NCBI GenBank assembly: GCA_009741485.1
Contig: CM019218.1
Location: 35,464,387 to 35,528,386, forward strand
Reading direction: 5' to 3'
DNA length: 64,000 nt
From: Malurus cyaneus samueli
Lineage: Eukaryota; Chordata; Aves; Passeriformes; Maluridae
Part shown: in pieces, positions 35,706 through 49,689 of the stretch
Position numbering within the stretch: the first letter of the stretch is position 1
Layout: each line of letters begins with the position of its first letter
The notes under the pieces: model-generated
Database searches by the model: none
The model's input: only the letters and a program-made list of their open reading frames with translations
Told to the model about the DNA's origin: nothing
Program-made: the position numbers and the translations under genes

Positions 35706-35718
35706 GGATTATTAATCC
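35706..35718. promoter_or_regulatory. Inverted pair of TAATCC (OTX/PITX-type) homeodomain sites
   Basis: GGATTA-T-TAATCC is a perfect dyad with one central base. TAATCC is the preferred site of K50 homeodomain proteins such as OTX, PITX and CRX. The spacing is close to that of paired-type dimers. It lies 42 bases beyond the inverted repeat at 35635. Occupancy is inferred only. Confidence 0.35.
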
Positions 35719-37395
35719 TATAAGAAATTGAATTCAGACCCAAATGCAACATGGCCTGATGCAAGAGCGGCAGGCAGGGATGTCACACGGGCAGTGGTGA
35801 CTTAGGATGGTGCTAGCTCAGGACACACTGGGTCACTGTGGATGACACCAGTTCAGGACACAGCACTTTTATAATTACATTTAATGACACAATAGGGCAC
35901 GATGCTTTGCAGGATGGACCCCTTGCTACCCAGCAGTTTGGGCAGGTGTGCTAATGTTGTGCTCTTGTGCAGATAAATCCTCCTGCGAGCACCCTGCAGA
36001 AATATCAGCTCCATGTGCACTTCAGCAGCCGTGGGACTGAGTGCAGCCCCGTGTTCCACCATCAGCAAGGCCAGGCAAGGGAAGAAAGACAGCAGGAAGG
36101 GGTGAGGAGTGGGGTGTTTCTTTTCTACACCAAATGCAGTTTTATTTCTGCATTAAAAATTTATAGAGCCCTTCATTTAATATTTATAAAGTGAGTGTCT
36201 TGGTGATAAATTACTAAGGAACACAACAGGGCAGCCTCACTGCTTGTCTTGGAGTGCTGGATGGGGACTGGGAGCTCCCTTTTCATCCAGTCTGCCCGTG
36301 CCCTTCATCCAGCATCCCTAAGTGATAGCTTGGTTTGTGGGACCGGCAAGGGTATACGGGACTGGGAAAGAGGCTCCTTGCTCTTCCTGGCCAAACTTCA
36401 TGGGGTGTCAGTCTGAGCCACTTTCTCCCTCCCTCCTCAGTGTTTGAAGAGTGGCTGACCTCTCGCTGGCTGCTGCAGGCTGTGAAGGGCTGTGAGAGAC
36501 CCTGGACTGGGATCACATTGTGTTTCTGGGCAGCCTGCAGCAAGCACTGGGGACAAGGAAAATACGGGTTCAGCTGAGGCCAGAGATCAACCATGAGGAG
36601 CTCTGGCTGGACGGAGACTGGGTTTCCATGAGCTAAGACAACCTTTCAAGGTGACCTAAGCATCCTTTGAAAACTTGGCTGGATCAATGCTATTGATCCT
36701 CCTAATCATTTCCTCTCCAACAAAACATGGAGCAAAACTCCTGAGCTCACAGACTACTCATCAGCCTCATGCCATGGTGTCTCAGTGACTAGCCAGGAGC
36801 CCAAGGACCCCCATTCTGGTGGATGTGGACCTCTGTGACACCTGCAGTTCCTTTGTGGCATGCCAGAGCTTGCAACCCGAGGCAAGGGACACAGGGCAGT
36901 GTGGAGTGTCTGACCCTGGCGCTGGGGAAAGCACATCCCTTCCACACTGCTTCCCCTATCCCTGAGATGGTTTTTCTGGCATGGGGCAATGGTGCTGGCA
37001 GGAGAAAGGGGTGGTTATGACATGTCATCCCAGCTCTATTCTGGACCTTCCACACGGCAGCCACCCACCCCCGGGTTTTCCTGCTGCAGGTGTCACGCCT
37101 CCAGCCAGCACAGGAGTGAGAGCATCAGCGTAGGCAAAATATCAGAAACCACCTGCATTTCAGCTACAGAGTCGCCAGCTGCTCTGGGCCGGGTTAAATG
37201 ACACTTCCCTGGAGAATTTCAGGAACATTTGCTCCCTCGCTCAAGCTCCCTAACTAGGCTCGAGGAAGCAGCAAGAGAGCAGACTAGGTGGCCGAAAGCA
37301 ATTTCAGCCCGTCGAAAGAAATAACTGGCATGTAACTGTGGCAGGAAATTGTGCAATTAGTACAACAGGGCAGTGTCAACAAGCTCTTAACGCCA

Positions 37396-37409
37396 GTTGT
37401 TATGGCAAC
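37396..37409. promoter_or_regulatory. RFX-type X-box motif in a CNE-like block
   Basis: GTTGTTATGGCAAC fits the bipartite RFX consensus (GTTNCCATGGNAAC) with one good and one slightly weaker half-site. The surrounding 37200-37480 keeps CpGs and AT-rich cores together, which suggests a regulatory block. A link to CHST1 is not shown. Confidence 0.4.
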
Positions 37410-40400
37410 ACCAGGAAAAGCGATGTCGATGCTGGAAAAATCCAGAGACTGGGAAAAAACAACAGCAGCCGCGGCTGCCGGGACGGCTCTGGCTTTGCCT
37501 GCGGGGCTCCGGTGCAGCAGCATCCCCGGAGCAGCCCAGGGTCGTGACCACCGCCCCCAGCCCAGAGAGGGGATGGGCAGAGGTACAGGACCTGATCCGT
37601 ATGCAAAAACCAGAGCCACCAACAGGGATTGGGGAAGCCTTTCCCTCCCGCAGCCCCAAAAACTCTTCCCTGCAGCACCGCCCTGCAGGAGGGACAGCTG
37701 GGCAGCCCTTGGACACAGGAGCATGTGTTCCTTGCCATGCCTGGGCACAGGAGCAGGGCATCAAACGGCTGAGAGCTGGCACCCCCAGCTTGGCTCAGCG
37801 TGCTCACAAAGTGGCAATGAGTGAATTGCGTGAGAGAGAATATTGAGAGGTTTTCTGCTGGCAAAATTGCGGTGCTCTGGATCTGGCAGCACATTCTCTA
37901 ATCCTGGTCAAACATAGGGCTGAGCTTGTCGACAAGGTGTGTCTCATGAGGCTGTGTGGGCAGCTGGCTCCTTTGCATCCATGCCAGGCACAGCCAGGCC
38001 TTTCTAGCCCCCTCTGTGCCCCCTCTTTAACCCATCACCTCACCCTCCATGCCCACAGTGCAGAGGAGGGAGGCAGAGGGCTGTCCCGGAGTTAGCTCAG
38101 CCTTCTGCTCCTGCCTGAGCCACCCTGCAGCTGTGACCAGCACCAGCCCCCAAACCCGGAGCCACTGGTTTGGCTTTCCAGCCCGAGCCTGGGCTTGCCT
38201 AGTGATGGCTGAGCTGAGGCTGTCCTCTCTCGATGTCACCAGATCAGCCCTGCACCTCTGGCTCACCTATGGTGGGAAGTTCAGCCGTCTGGAGGGGCTG
38301 TGATTTGTGGGGTGCGGATGGAGGGGGTTTGTGGTAATGTGGCACAGAGCCATTAATGCTGGGGCTCGGGACATCTGTAATGCTCACCAGTGGAAAGGTG
38401 GGGAATTTCTCAACACACACAAAATGTGCCTCTTGTACCCTGTCCCAAAAATGTCAAAATGGAAAGGATTTGATTTCAGCTCACTGGGGCGCACAACAGC
38501 TCCCTCCTTCCCTCTCTCTCTCCCTGTGCTCCTGCCAGCCAGGGCAAGTCCCTGCACCAGGGTTACCCCAGGAGTCATTCAGATTTCTCTGTGATTGTGC
38601 CCTGTGGTTTACCCCAGAATAAGCCAACATATACTTCTTTCTCAGCATCGGTAGAGCTCTCTCAGTATGAAATTTGGTGCCTACAGAGCGAAGCAAAAGA
38701 TTCAGACTACTCCCTGCTCCCTTTTTGTGTAACATTAGATCTTTTCTGGACAAAAAAAAGACTTTGCAGAAGTTGCAGGAGAGACTGTAAGATGCTTCCA
38801 GAGAGAGCCAGGACTCCCAGAGTCATCGGGAGCATCATCCTTTGCAGCTCAACTCTGTTGTTGAGGTCTCCCCTAAGGTAGAGAAGCCAGAGGGGCAACA
38901 GCAAAAGGATGCTGGTCTGTGATGCTGCAACATGGGCACCCTTGAAAGTTAAAAGCATATGGCTTCAAAGGCAGACACATCCTGAACCCTTTGAAAAAAG
39001 CTGAGCAATGGAAGGATCAAAGCACTGGAGAGAATTGTGTTTTGTTTAAAACTGAGGTCTCACAGCAGCTTTTGAGGGAATCTTAAGAAAACATAATGGG
39101 GTCTCTTAGAAAACAGCAGTGCAAGCCTTACAGCTGGTACAATGAAGATGTGCAAAGAACTCCATGTGTTATTTGTGAAATGTTATTGCCCTTGAAGCAG
39201 TAGCTGACTTCATTCAAGTAATTTAAGATGTTGGTGACTGAGCTTTTGAATACAAGGGGGTGCTTTTCTACCAGCTGAGAGCTCTGTGATACGCTTCCAT
39301 CTGGCCAGACAGTAACACCTTTCTTCATTCCACAAAACATCTTTCCATGGGACTGCTCTTATTGATTTTGCTGGAGCTGTTTGCAGAGCAAATGCTATAA
39401 TGTGTCTGTAAGGAGGCACAACTGAGTCCTCAGTGAGGTGGAAGCTTCCGGAAAGCTAATGAGCTCCTAATGAACATGGCTGATTAGCTGAGGGTCTTGC
39501 CTGTGAAGGCAATAACAGCATGTGTACAATGGTAGATGGCTATAGGATAACTTTGTAAAACCTCTCGCACTGATCCTTCCTGAAGATCAGAACCATCAGC
39601 TCTCTGAGCTTCCAGGGCTGGTGGGATGTGACTCTCTGGGTTGGTCCAGGTGAAGCAGCATCATGGCAGAGTGCAGGAGGGTGGGGAAGGAGACTTGTGC
39701 TGCCTCTGCACCCCTCTGCAGCTGCTACATTGCTTTCAAAGGGAAACCTATTCCAGAGAGGTAATAGGGAACTTTGATGAGCTTATTTCCCATCCCAGCC
39801 CACCTGCTAGGAAACATCTGGAGAGCTTCAGCATGACATTCCCTCCAGCCCAGCTGGGAACTTGCTGGGAACCACACTGAACTCCTGCATTGCCTGTGGC
39901 TCTTTTGGTCCCTCACTGATTTCCTGCCTGGGATCAAAAGTAAGGCAGGAGTGAGCCCATGTCTCACACTGACATTCAGCTCCATTTCATCTTTGTCTTC
40001 TTCCTTCTCTTCATCTTTCTGTGCCCTGATCCCATATAATCTGCTGGTGGTATTTAGAACTGAGGGAGGGAGACTTTCTCCCCCTCCTAGTAAGCATGGC
40101 CACTCTCCAGCCCATGCTGAGCATCAGTGGGCTGGAGACACTTCACCTGTTCCAGAAGAGTGGATCCAGCCTGTTAATACGTTTCTTTCATCCTTGATCC
40201 CCGTGAGATCAGGAGAAGAGCAAGTCTCTGATGCCACAAGCAGCCCTGGAACACCTGTGGGAAATAAGTCCCATCAGCTTCCTCCTGAGGACACCACAGA
40301 TGTTTGCTTAACTCTGTGCCAACTTTCTACTCTGCATGAACACACAGGGTAAAGACATTGGCAGTTTTGGGCTGTAGTCGGAGTTTTGGAGTTTTGTTCA

Positions 40401-43400
40401 GCTTCCTGGTAAGTCTACTTGGGGTGAGTTCATCCTTTTCAGGTGGGAATAGAGTGAGTGGACTGGAGAATATGTGTGGAGGAAATGTGAGCAGGAGGAT
40501 TGCACACCAGCAGCACAGGAGGCAGGAGTTCTTCAGCAGCAATCCAAGGCTCACTGAGTTTGGGATCCTTAGCACACTTGGGCTCACAGCAGTGAGGAAA
40601 AGATGAAGAATCTTTATCAGGGAGGTCAATTCTCTCCCAGAAGTTTCTGTGCTCCTGTTGCCTGCGCTCCTCTCAAAGACAGCAACCTTGCACCAGGCAG
40701 CACTTTTGGTGTGCTGCTGGGATACATGGCTGCTGAGCGGGGCAAAGGCTCTGCTCAAACACCTCGTGCCTCTTTGAGCTGTAGTCTAAGCCCAGGAGAG
40801 GTCAGAAGCAAAGGGAGCCTGAAACATTGGAAAGGGCTTGCTTCTGTGGCAGGAAAATCTCAGCAGGACTTTTGAGTATGAAGAGTTACAGCTTGGACAG
40901 AGGAAGAATATCAGAGAGCTCCAGAAACATAGGACAGGGCCTGTTGCCCTGGGGTTTTTTTTTGAAGGTGCCTGGTGCACAATTTACAGAGGCTGCAGCC
41001 AATCTGCAGATAAGAGGAATTGTCCCTGGATCACTGTCTTCTCAAGGGCCAGGAAACACAGTGTGAAAATACATGGTGAAAATAGCGTTCGCAGCAGGAC
41101 TTCATGAATGGTGTGAAAGAGGAGCAAGAAAGTAATCCGATTTACCCATCACCATGTATTCCAGCATCCCAGCTATTGTGCTGCTGAGACATGCAACTCA
41201 AGGGCCTCTCTTTTCTCCAGTGGTCAAGGTTTCTTACATCCTGGCTTTTCCTCTTGCTTCCAGCTCAGTTTTCCAGGTCCTTTGGTCAGCCAAGGCTAAC
41301 CTTCCCTCCTCCCTCCTCTCTCTGGATTGTTCCTTGGACAATCCTTGTGGGCACCAGAGAGAAGGCATAACTTCCCCAGTTCTGTTAGTGAGTGTGTAAG
41401 TTTAGCTCCCATTGTTTCCCCTCCCAGTCCTCTTGCTCCTTGGCCATACTGAATATGTGCCGTTTCTGTGCTGCCTCCTTTGATTTCTACAGAGGAAGCC
41501 TTCACCAGCAGTGGATGTGTCTGATTTTTCTCACTTCACCGTGGCAGCTTTGGAGCTGCTGAGATCCCTGGAGACTCAGCAAGTCTTCAAACAGTCAAAG
41601 GAGCTGAGATTTCAGCTCTTGAGTCAAAGAATAAAGGAGGAGGAGAAGGTGGGGGAGAGGAGGCAGGAAAGGAATAAAAGGAATATCAGAGAGGATGATA
41701 AGGGAGAACATCTGCTCATTGCTTTTCCGTAGGGCTGGTCCTCTCTGTGCCACAGGAGGAGGCAGACAAAGGGCATTGCCCAGTGCTGGAAAGCAAAGCC
41801 CAAGTGGCTGGAGGTGAGCAATAACGAATGGGAGGTGACATCTGGGGGGCTGCAGGGGACTAGGACACACCAGGGAGCCCAGCAGGACGGGGCAGGGCAG
41901 GATGGAAGGAGCCACTGGCTTTGCTGAGCTTCCAGCCAGATGCCTCGACCCTTTGGCCAGTAAGTCAGGGTGGCACAAGCCAATCTCCTACTGTCACCCA
42001 TGCAGGGGAGGTATCAGTTTTGCCTCCTCCCACTTCTGAGAGCCACCTTGCTGTGCCTGTAACGCCATGCAAAGCCACCCACAGGGTTTCGTGTCAGGCT
42101 GCAGGCTCCCGACCTGTCCCGTGCTCTGCCCCACTGCCCAAGTTCACCCTTCAAGGACCCCTGGCTCCCTCAGCTTGGGAGCCACCTCTGTTAGTACTTC
42201 CTGGGTCCCAGTCCCTGCTCCTGCCCTGGAGTGCTCTCCATGGAGATGGTCACAGGGATCAAACTGCTCAGATACAGGGATGTTCCAGGTTATCTGGATG
42301 AACACTCACACTGTCCCTGGGTGGCACCTGCCAAGCAGTCGGGCCTGGAGCAGGAGCTGGCAACATCCTGCCTTGAGGTCCAAGGCAAATGTGTTATTCC
42401 TTAGCCCCATCAGGCTCCTTCCTTGGGTTTAGCTTGGGACCATTAGTGAAAAATGAGCCTTGGTATACAGTACCACTCCTGCTTGTCTCAGCTCCAAACT
42501 TTTGCCCCAGTGGACATCCAGGGCCTTCTGCAGGAGTCTGCTTTGTCCCAGCTCTGCTTTGCTATGGTCTAATTTCTGCCTCCATAAAAGCACCTTGAAA
42601 CCAGAGGCTTGCCGAAGCCCTCCAGGCACACTCTGTGTCCATGCAGGTACTCTCTGTTCACTTCCCTAGTGTGTCCCTTGGCACCAGCAGGACACAGGAT
42701 CTTCAGCCAAGCTTCTGCTGTCTTGGTGGGACATCTCAGCAGGGACCTTGCCTTCCCTTGGTGCTGGCTGCAGCTATGGTGCCACTGGTAATAGACCTTT
42801 AAAAGTCTGTGCATGCAGGGAATGCGTCAGCAGTTAATACCCATATTTCCCATACTGCCCATACTTATTCCCTGTTTCCATATGCATATTCTCTGATAAG
42901 CTCCCTTTCTTCTGCCCGAAGCAGGTTCATTTTTAATTCATCTGTGATTTCCTCTGGCTGCTCAGGGCACACAGACTCTCTGGCTGCATCCCTGCATGAG
43001 AGGGAAGCGAGCAATGAGGGATGCTGGCAGAGTATGGCACTCCCCCTCCTGCCTCTCTGCACTTGATCCCAGCACCTTGAGAGTGCATCTCTCCCTCATT
43101 CTCCCCACAAAGGGTATGAGAGGCTTTTAAGCCCCCCTCACACAGGCATGCACTCGATTCTCCACTAATCTGTGGTGCTATTTATTAACAGATCCAGCAA
43201 GAGCTGGGCGAAACTTGTGAGTCATTAATTCAGCTGGAACGATGAGCTAATGAGAGGAACCTTGTGAGCTTCCCTCCCCACTCCTGGTTGTTCAGTGCAT
43301 ATTAATCTTCCTGAGTACATGTGCCAGCAGCATCCCCAGCAGCTGAGCACACTGCTGCATGTTTGCTTTATGGGCCGCTGTTCCCCGTGCCCAAGACCTC

Positions 43401-46277
43401 TGCTTGACTTGCTGTAGTTCTTCCCAGTGAATTTGTTCCAAACCAGATGATTTAGTGGCAAGCAGAGACCTGGAGATAGCAAGGAGAGGCTGTGCACATT
43501 AATGAAGCCCCTGTTAGCACTCGTACTGTCACCTGGGCAGGGCCACAGTGAAGTCCCCAATTCCTTTCTGCCTGGTGGGACCGAGCATGGTCCATCCTTC
43601 TGCACGTGGTGAGGGGCTCTGGGGTATGAATTTGTCCAGCTGGACTGGATGACAGCAATTCAGCTGCCATAGGGCAGTCCTAGCATTGCTGAAGTATAAT
43701 TAATTCTGCACACTGCCCAGGGGAGAGAGGGGAGTTTGAATATGAAGGCTGTAAAGCTCTCCCGGGTGAATGCATCCATCCTGATTTGAGCTTTGTGAGC
43801 TTTCCCAGTTGTATATCTCTTAAAAACATTCCCACGGAGTCACAAATTCCTGTAGAGGAACTGAAAGGCTGCCGATGAGAGGCTCACTTTTCTTCCTCTT
43901 AGAAACAGCCCACAGCACTCTTGGGATGCATTGACCCCCGGCTGTAAACCACCGACCCGCAGCTTGTAGGGGAGGGAAATGAGAGGGCAGCACTGTGATT
44001 TCCACCCTGATAAAGCTGTGCACACCCAAGGTGCCAGGGCAGGCTATTAATTTAGAAACCCCTGCCTGCCATAATAAACCTGGCACCATCAGGCCAAGGG
44101 CTGCACGGTCCCTGGGATGCTGGGAGCAGGCAGCTCTCCAGTCCCTGCCAGGGTCTGGTGCAGGAGGAGGCTCAGCACACCGTGAGTTCTGAGGTACATT
44201 GTTTACAGCATGGTTTTCAGTTTATCTTCTGACCATAAATGTTTGGTTTCTCCTCCAAAGAAAATATGTGAGGGTTGCTGGCTGTTACCAGTGAAAGGAC
44301 AGTCACTGGGTCTCAGCCTGGGCCAGGGGACAGAAGAGAGTGTGGTTTGATGCCATCAAGCAACAACCCAGTTTTAGGTTTGAGCGTGGGAGGACTCTGC
44401 TTCTTCCTCAAGCTCAGATGGCTGCTGTTGCCTGAGCCCTAGGAGCAGGATGTATTTAAATATTACTGCTAATTGGGAGTATTTTAGATCTGTGTTTCTC
44501 CTAAAAATTAATTCTCTTGATTGGAATGGAAGCTCTGTGTCAAGGCACAAAATAACTGTAGGTTGATAAACCTCATGTATATGTAAGTACTCACAAAATG
44601 CACATTTGTTGCAACACTAAGCCAGGAACTCAGGAAGCACCCAAAACCTGGAGTGAAACACAACACCAGAACATGGCAGCAGCAATGGGCTAAGTGCAGC
44701 AAAAGGACTGTCCTTAGCTCAAGGATGAGCTTGGTCACACTTGAGACTGCTGCAAACACCAAAAAGGAGAAAGGCTCATTTTCCACCCTCGTCCTAGCAG
44801 TGACATCTGCAAGGTTGAAATCTATACTGCTGAAAATCCTCAAGGACCCCATACCCAGAAACCAAGCTGAGTTCATTAACTGCCTCTAATGCTGCCTTTA
44901 ATAAATTGTATGGCTTTTAAATGCAAACGTATTTTGAGAGACCTCTTTTGTTCTGTATCTAGGACAGGTAAGGCAGGATCAGAAAACCAAGTGTGGATTC
45001 TGACTTTGCACATGTTTCGGTTAATTACCATCCAAATTAAAGCTTATTCAACTGATGAATTTTTAAAAAATCATCTAGTGAATAAATGCAATATTAAGCC
45101 TTTCAACACAAAGTGAAAAAAAAATCAAATAAATGTTAATTACATAATAGCTCTAATAAGCTGGTTTAACTACAGTGGAAGCTGGCAAAATGCAAGTACT
45201 GGGTTTTGCTGACCAGCACCAGTCATCTTGCTTCAGGAAAACAGGGAAGTAGCTCAAATGTGAAACAAGATTAGAGTGGATTATTTAAAGGCTTCCTGTT
45301 TACAGATTTAGATCAACTTGAATTGAAATCAATTCATCCTTCCTGCCTGGAAGCGGTTTGCTGAGGAAAACGATGATGGTGGCAGATCAGGGATTGTGGC
45401 AGGTGCGATTCCCTCTTACTACCTTTTCACCTCTCTCCACAGAGAGGTGTTGTACCTAATTTATATTTTTCAAAAGAAGGCTGTGAGATGAGTAGATCAT
45501 CTATCAGTACTTCTGCCAACAAGAGGTTATTGAAGAAGACCAAGGCATTTCAGTTTAACCTGGGAAACCATAGCTGCTGGATCATGCCATGGAACTGCAT
45601 GGCTGGCGAGACCCTCGCGAGGTCCTCACCTTTGCAAGGAGGGAAGCAGGAGACTGGGTGCCTGGCCACAGTTCCAGGCACCCCAAAACGGTGGGAGACC
45701 CAGCCAGGAGAAGGACCCCTCCTCACCACCCCCTCACAGAGCTGCTGCAGCTGGGGCCGGTGTGACAAACAAATCCACAGAGCCCGGCCCTGCCAGATGC
45801 CTGGCACGTCAGTGTTGCTAAGCGAGGAGAAGTTTTAACACGTTGATTAATGCCCTGACTCTGGGTGAGTAATTAGAATTAATGTGGGATATCAAATCAG
45901 GAAATCAGGCATTATTAGGAGGAATTAGTGATTTATTTTCATTTTACGCCTGGCTCACCCCAATCCCCCAACACAGACGGGGGATTTGGCAAGAGATGAA
46001 GCTCCTTACTTAGAACACGAGGAGGAAGAAGTAAGTGGTGATGGGAAGAGAATGAAGTGGAGAGTGCAGCTCCTACATGGTTAATGTCATCACAGCCAGC
46101 TCCCATTACAGCCTGTGACTGCTGTGAGCGAGGTGCAGAGCAGCACTGAGGGACCATTGTCACTGCTTGGAGTCCCAGCTGGCAGCAGCTGGACACATGG
46201 TGATAGCCCAGAAGCCGCTTGAGCAGGGAAGTGCCATCCTGGCTCAAACCCTGGCACTTCCCTGTGCTAACCGTATT

Positions 46278-46490
46278 CCTAAGTGCCACATCAACAAGTC
46301 TTTTAATATTTCTGGGGATGCTGACTCCAACACTTCTCTGAGCAGTCTGCTCCAATGCTTGACATCCCCTTCAGTGAAGAAATTTTTCCTAATATCCAAC
46401 CTAAACATCCCCTGGCAGAGCTTGTGGTCATTGTCTCTTGTCCTATTACTTGTTACTTGGGGGAAGAGACCAACCCCCACCTCACACAAC
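46278..46490 (-). mobile_element. CR1 LINE 3'-region fragment
   Basis: On the plus strand this copy shows the antisense CR1 signature: CCTAAGTGCCACATCAACAA, then GTGAAGAAATTTTTCCTAAT (from about 46374), then ATCCAACCTAAACATCCCCT, then CTTGTTACTTGGGGGAAGAG (near 46450), then ACCCCCACCTC. The element therefore lies on the minus strand. Both ends are truncated, and the 3'-terminal octamer repeats (ATTCTATG type) are absent. No functional frame remains. It looks moderately old, at perhaps 10-20% divergence by eye. Confidence 0.9.
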
Positions 46491-49400
46491 CATGGTGAAA
46501 AGAGCAGGAATGCTTGGAGTGGCTTAGCAGGAACAAACTGCAGCAGCAGCAGCACCCCACTAGCCTTTCATTATCCAAGCTCTGCATTTTCAGGGAGAAT
46601 TTAAATGCTAATGGGACCAGAGCTATTGGTAGAGTGGGAGACCCAGAACTGCTGGTGCCCAACTGGAGTGCTGGTTGAAAGAAGCAGAGGACAAACCTCA
46701 GGAGGCAGTGCCCCGAAAAGCTCCCCTCCATCGTCAGACTCATTTGCAAATTCATCTTCTTAGGCAGAAGTTTTAGGCAGTTTTTTTTTCACTCTCTCCT
46801 TTTTTTTCCTCAAGATGAAAATATCATTGGTACAGTTCATAGTACCCCCTGTAGCATCTCAGCCGTATTTAGTACCTTTGATATGTGCAGCGTGCGTCCT
46901 GGTAGCAGTGGGAGGAAGCTTCAGGAGCAGTGCTCAATATGCACAAAGGCTGTCTCTCAAGAAGTTTATCTTCACCGAAAAAGGCAGGCAACCTTTCTAT
47001 TTATAATTACTTTGAGTCTATAAACAGGCTAAAGCCCTCTCTCTCCTTTCTGCTCATTTGCCAGAGAAGAGAGGAAAGCAAACAAGCATAATACAAGATG
47101 CAGCATTGTGTGGCTCAGGCAGGCTGTGTAGTGGAAAAATCCTGTGCTGTCCTGGGCATTGCAGATGGAGCCTGAGTGGCACAGCTCAGACTTTACCTCG
47201 TAACTGAAGTTTTCATCCCAGCTAAAGAGGCAGTCGATGTGCTCTTGCACAAAAAGAAAGCAAAGCTTAATCAATGAGGTGCTCAGAAAAAAAAACAGTC
47301 CCTGCCCTGGCACACAGTCCTGTGCAGGGAGGCAAGGATGAAGAGCTGGGCTTGGCAGGATATGAAGACAGCAAAAGTCCTGTCTCCCAGGCAGGAGGGC
47401 TGGGAAGGTTTCAACCCCCACTAAGGTTCATTGACCATGCACTCTCTGAGGAGGCACAAGGAATTGCAGAGCCGACTGCGAAAACGCAGCCTGCTGTGAA
47501 ACATCACAACGATTTACATGTAGATTTTAATCAGAATTGAGATGTATTTGTTTAATTAGCACCACTGTAACACAGGCTTGGATGGAAAAGCTCCATCGGG
47601 GAGTCAGGTTAATGTAGAGCTGGACACTGGGCACCCCAGGAGAGCAGGCTGCATCCAAAGAACCTGCTGCATTGGGACAGCTTGATCACTCCTGCATGAG
47701 GAGCCTGAAGAGGCTTTCGAATGTGACACTAGCAGGGCAATCGTCCTTGGCTTTCACAGAAGGTGCTTTAGCCTGAGGAAGAAAAGCTTGGGGCCATCGC
47801 AGCAATCTGCAATCCCAGCCCAAGTGTGCCAGGCAACAGTGGTTCTTCACCAAAGCAGCATATGTCACTCAGCTAAATGAGGCTTGAAAAAATGACCAAA
47901 CAAACCCAAAGAGAAAGAAACAACATGTCGTCAGAATATTCTGCTTTCTCAGCTGGTGTCTGGAACATTTTGTCTCTGCCTGAAGACACCCCAGCCAAAC
48001 CTGGAGTGAGCGGGAAGGGGTGAGTGCCAGCTGGCACTTGCCAACCCAAACACCAGGACACTCTCTAGAGTAAAACCAGGAGCTGCCTCAGCTCCATCTG
48101 AAGAGGCAGGGTCATCCAGCTGGGGCTGCAACACGCTCCCAGTCACCCTGTGGTGGCACTGACAGCCCAGCTATGCAGTTGCACGTGTCAACCATACCAA
48201 CAGCAAAGAGACATAAAGATACCATAAAAAATCTGCAGATGTCTGCATGTAAATATTTGCCATACCAGGTGTTTCCAGATCACTCAGAGAAAGAAATTGG
48301 GCATCTGCTCAGACCTGGTGGCAGAGCAGTGACATTCTGGGGCCTGGGCTTGGGCACAAATACTGAGGGACACCAATGGCAAGGAGCTGGTGAGGGGCAC
48401 TGATGGTAAGGAGCAAAGCCAAGGCTGGGGAGAATGAGAGACCCCCGTGTGAAGGGGAAAGCCAGTGCAGAAGGATGTGAAATCACCAGTGGACAGGGTG
48501 AATGGTAAGGGACAGCAGACCCAGTGTACAGGTGCCTGCTGGCTGTGGAATAAGAACTGTGTCCTCCTCTAGCCATTTTCAGGGAGCAGCAAGGAGACAG
48601 TGACTTTTCCTGGCCAGCTGTGAGGGAAAACTTGGATTACTGCAGGTGTCTCTTTCAGTACAGGGCTGAGGATTTTAAATAATGAGGCACGATACGCCTG
48701 TGAGCTCAGTGATGGATAGAGAGTGGCATTAAATGGGACTTGGTGCCTGTCTTTATCTTGTCTTTAGACATCACAGAGTGGGTGACATAAATGCTGAGCA
48801 CTGAGGCCACAGGAGCTGCTGCCTTTGCTGGCCTGGAGGCAGGTAACGCCAACAGCAGAGTGCAGAAGGGGCTGGGGACATTGCAGACCCCACAGCCCTC
48901 TTTGCTCCATGGTGCTCTGGAAACTCCTTTCTGAAATGAAATGTGTTTGGAGGTCCTGCAACCCTGGCTTACTAAAAAATTTTCTTATGGACATGCAGAA
49001 GCTATAGAAAATTCAAAAGAATTGGAGGAAGCACAAGTCAAATAATTGAGATTTTTTTTTATGTGAGGTACTCAATCTTATCACACAGAGCTAAAAGAGG
49101 TGCCCTCTGCATTTATGTCCTTGTGACCCTCTTCCTCCGGAGCTGGCAGCCTTGATGGCTCACCGTGTCTGGGGCTGCAGCTCCTCCTTCCCAAGCAGCA
49201 CTTCACGGGGAGCCCAGCATGGGAGAGGGTGGATGGACAATCCCCAGTGTCACCCTGAATGCCCAGCCCTCATGCTGGCCCTGCAGAGCTTATCTCGGGG
49301 GCTGCCATCTTGCTCACACCTGGACTGCCATGCTGCCTCTCGCAGTGCCCCTCTGGGGCTGGGACAGGTTTGCCCACTGCCAGGCGCCAGTGCCCTTCTA

Positions 49401-49689
49401 CCTTCATCTCCTGGAACCTGCAGGACACACCTCAGCCAGCCCAAAACAGGGGCTGCTGGAACAAAGCCCTGAGGAAAGGAGCAGCAAGTGCCACATGGGG
49501 ACAGGCCAGGGACCAGAGCAAGCACAGACATCCCTGACTGTATCCCAATGCCTCACCTGCTGCCCTGGCGTTGGGATGGAGCCCTGCACTGCAGGAGGGG
49601 CAGCTCCCAGGCACCGTGGCGGGCTGGCCACAGGCAGGAGGCTGCAGGAAGGCTCTGGCACTGGCAGGGACAGGCACACACGCCAGGCT

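Larger units (their letters stand above)
30836..46277. other. Long gene-poor interval
   Basis: I find no protein-coding gene or structured RNA that I can support in these 15 kb. The longest frames are under about 210 codons, lack domains and usually overlap rivals on the other strand. Notable contents are listed separately: an AT-rich block at 33.6-33.9 kb, a hairpin and homeodomain dyad at 35.6-35.7 kb, and an X-box at 37.4 kb. Smaller AT-rich, enhancer-like patches lie at about 39.43-39.54, 43.13-43.26, 44.9-45.18 and 45.84-45.96 kb. Confidence 0.5.
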
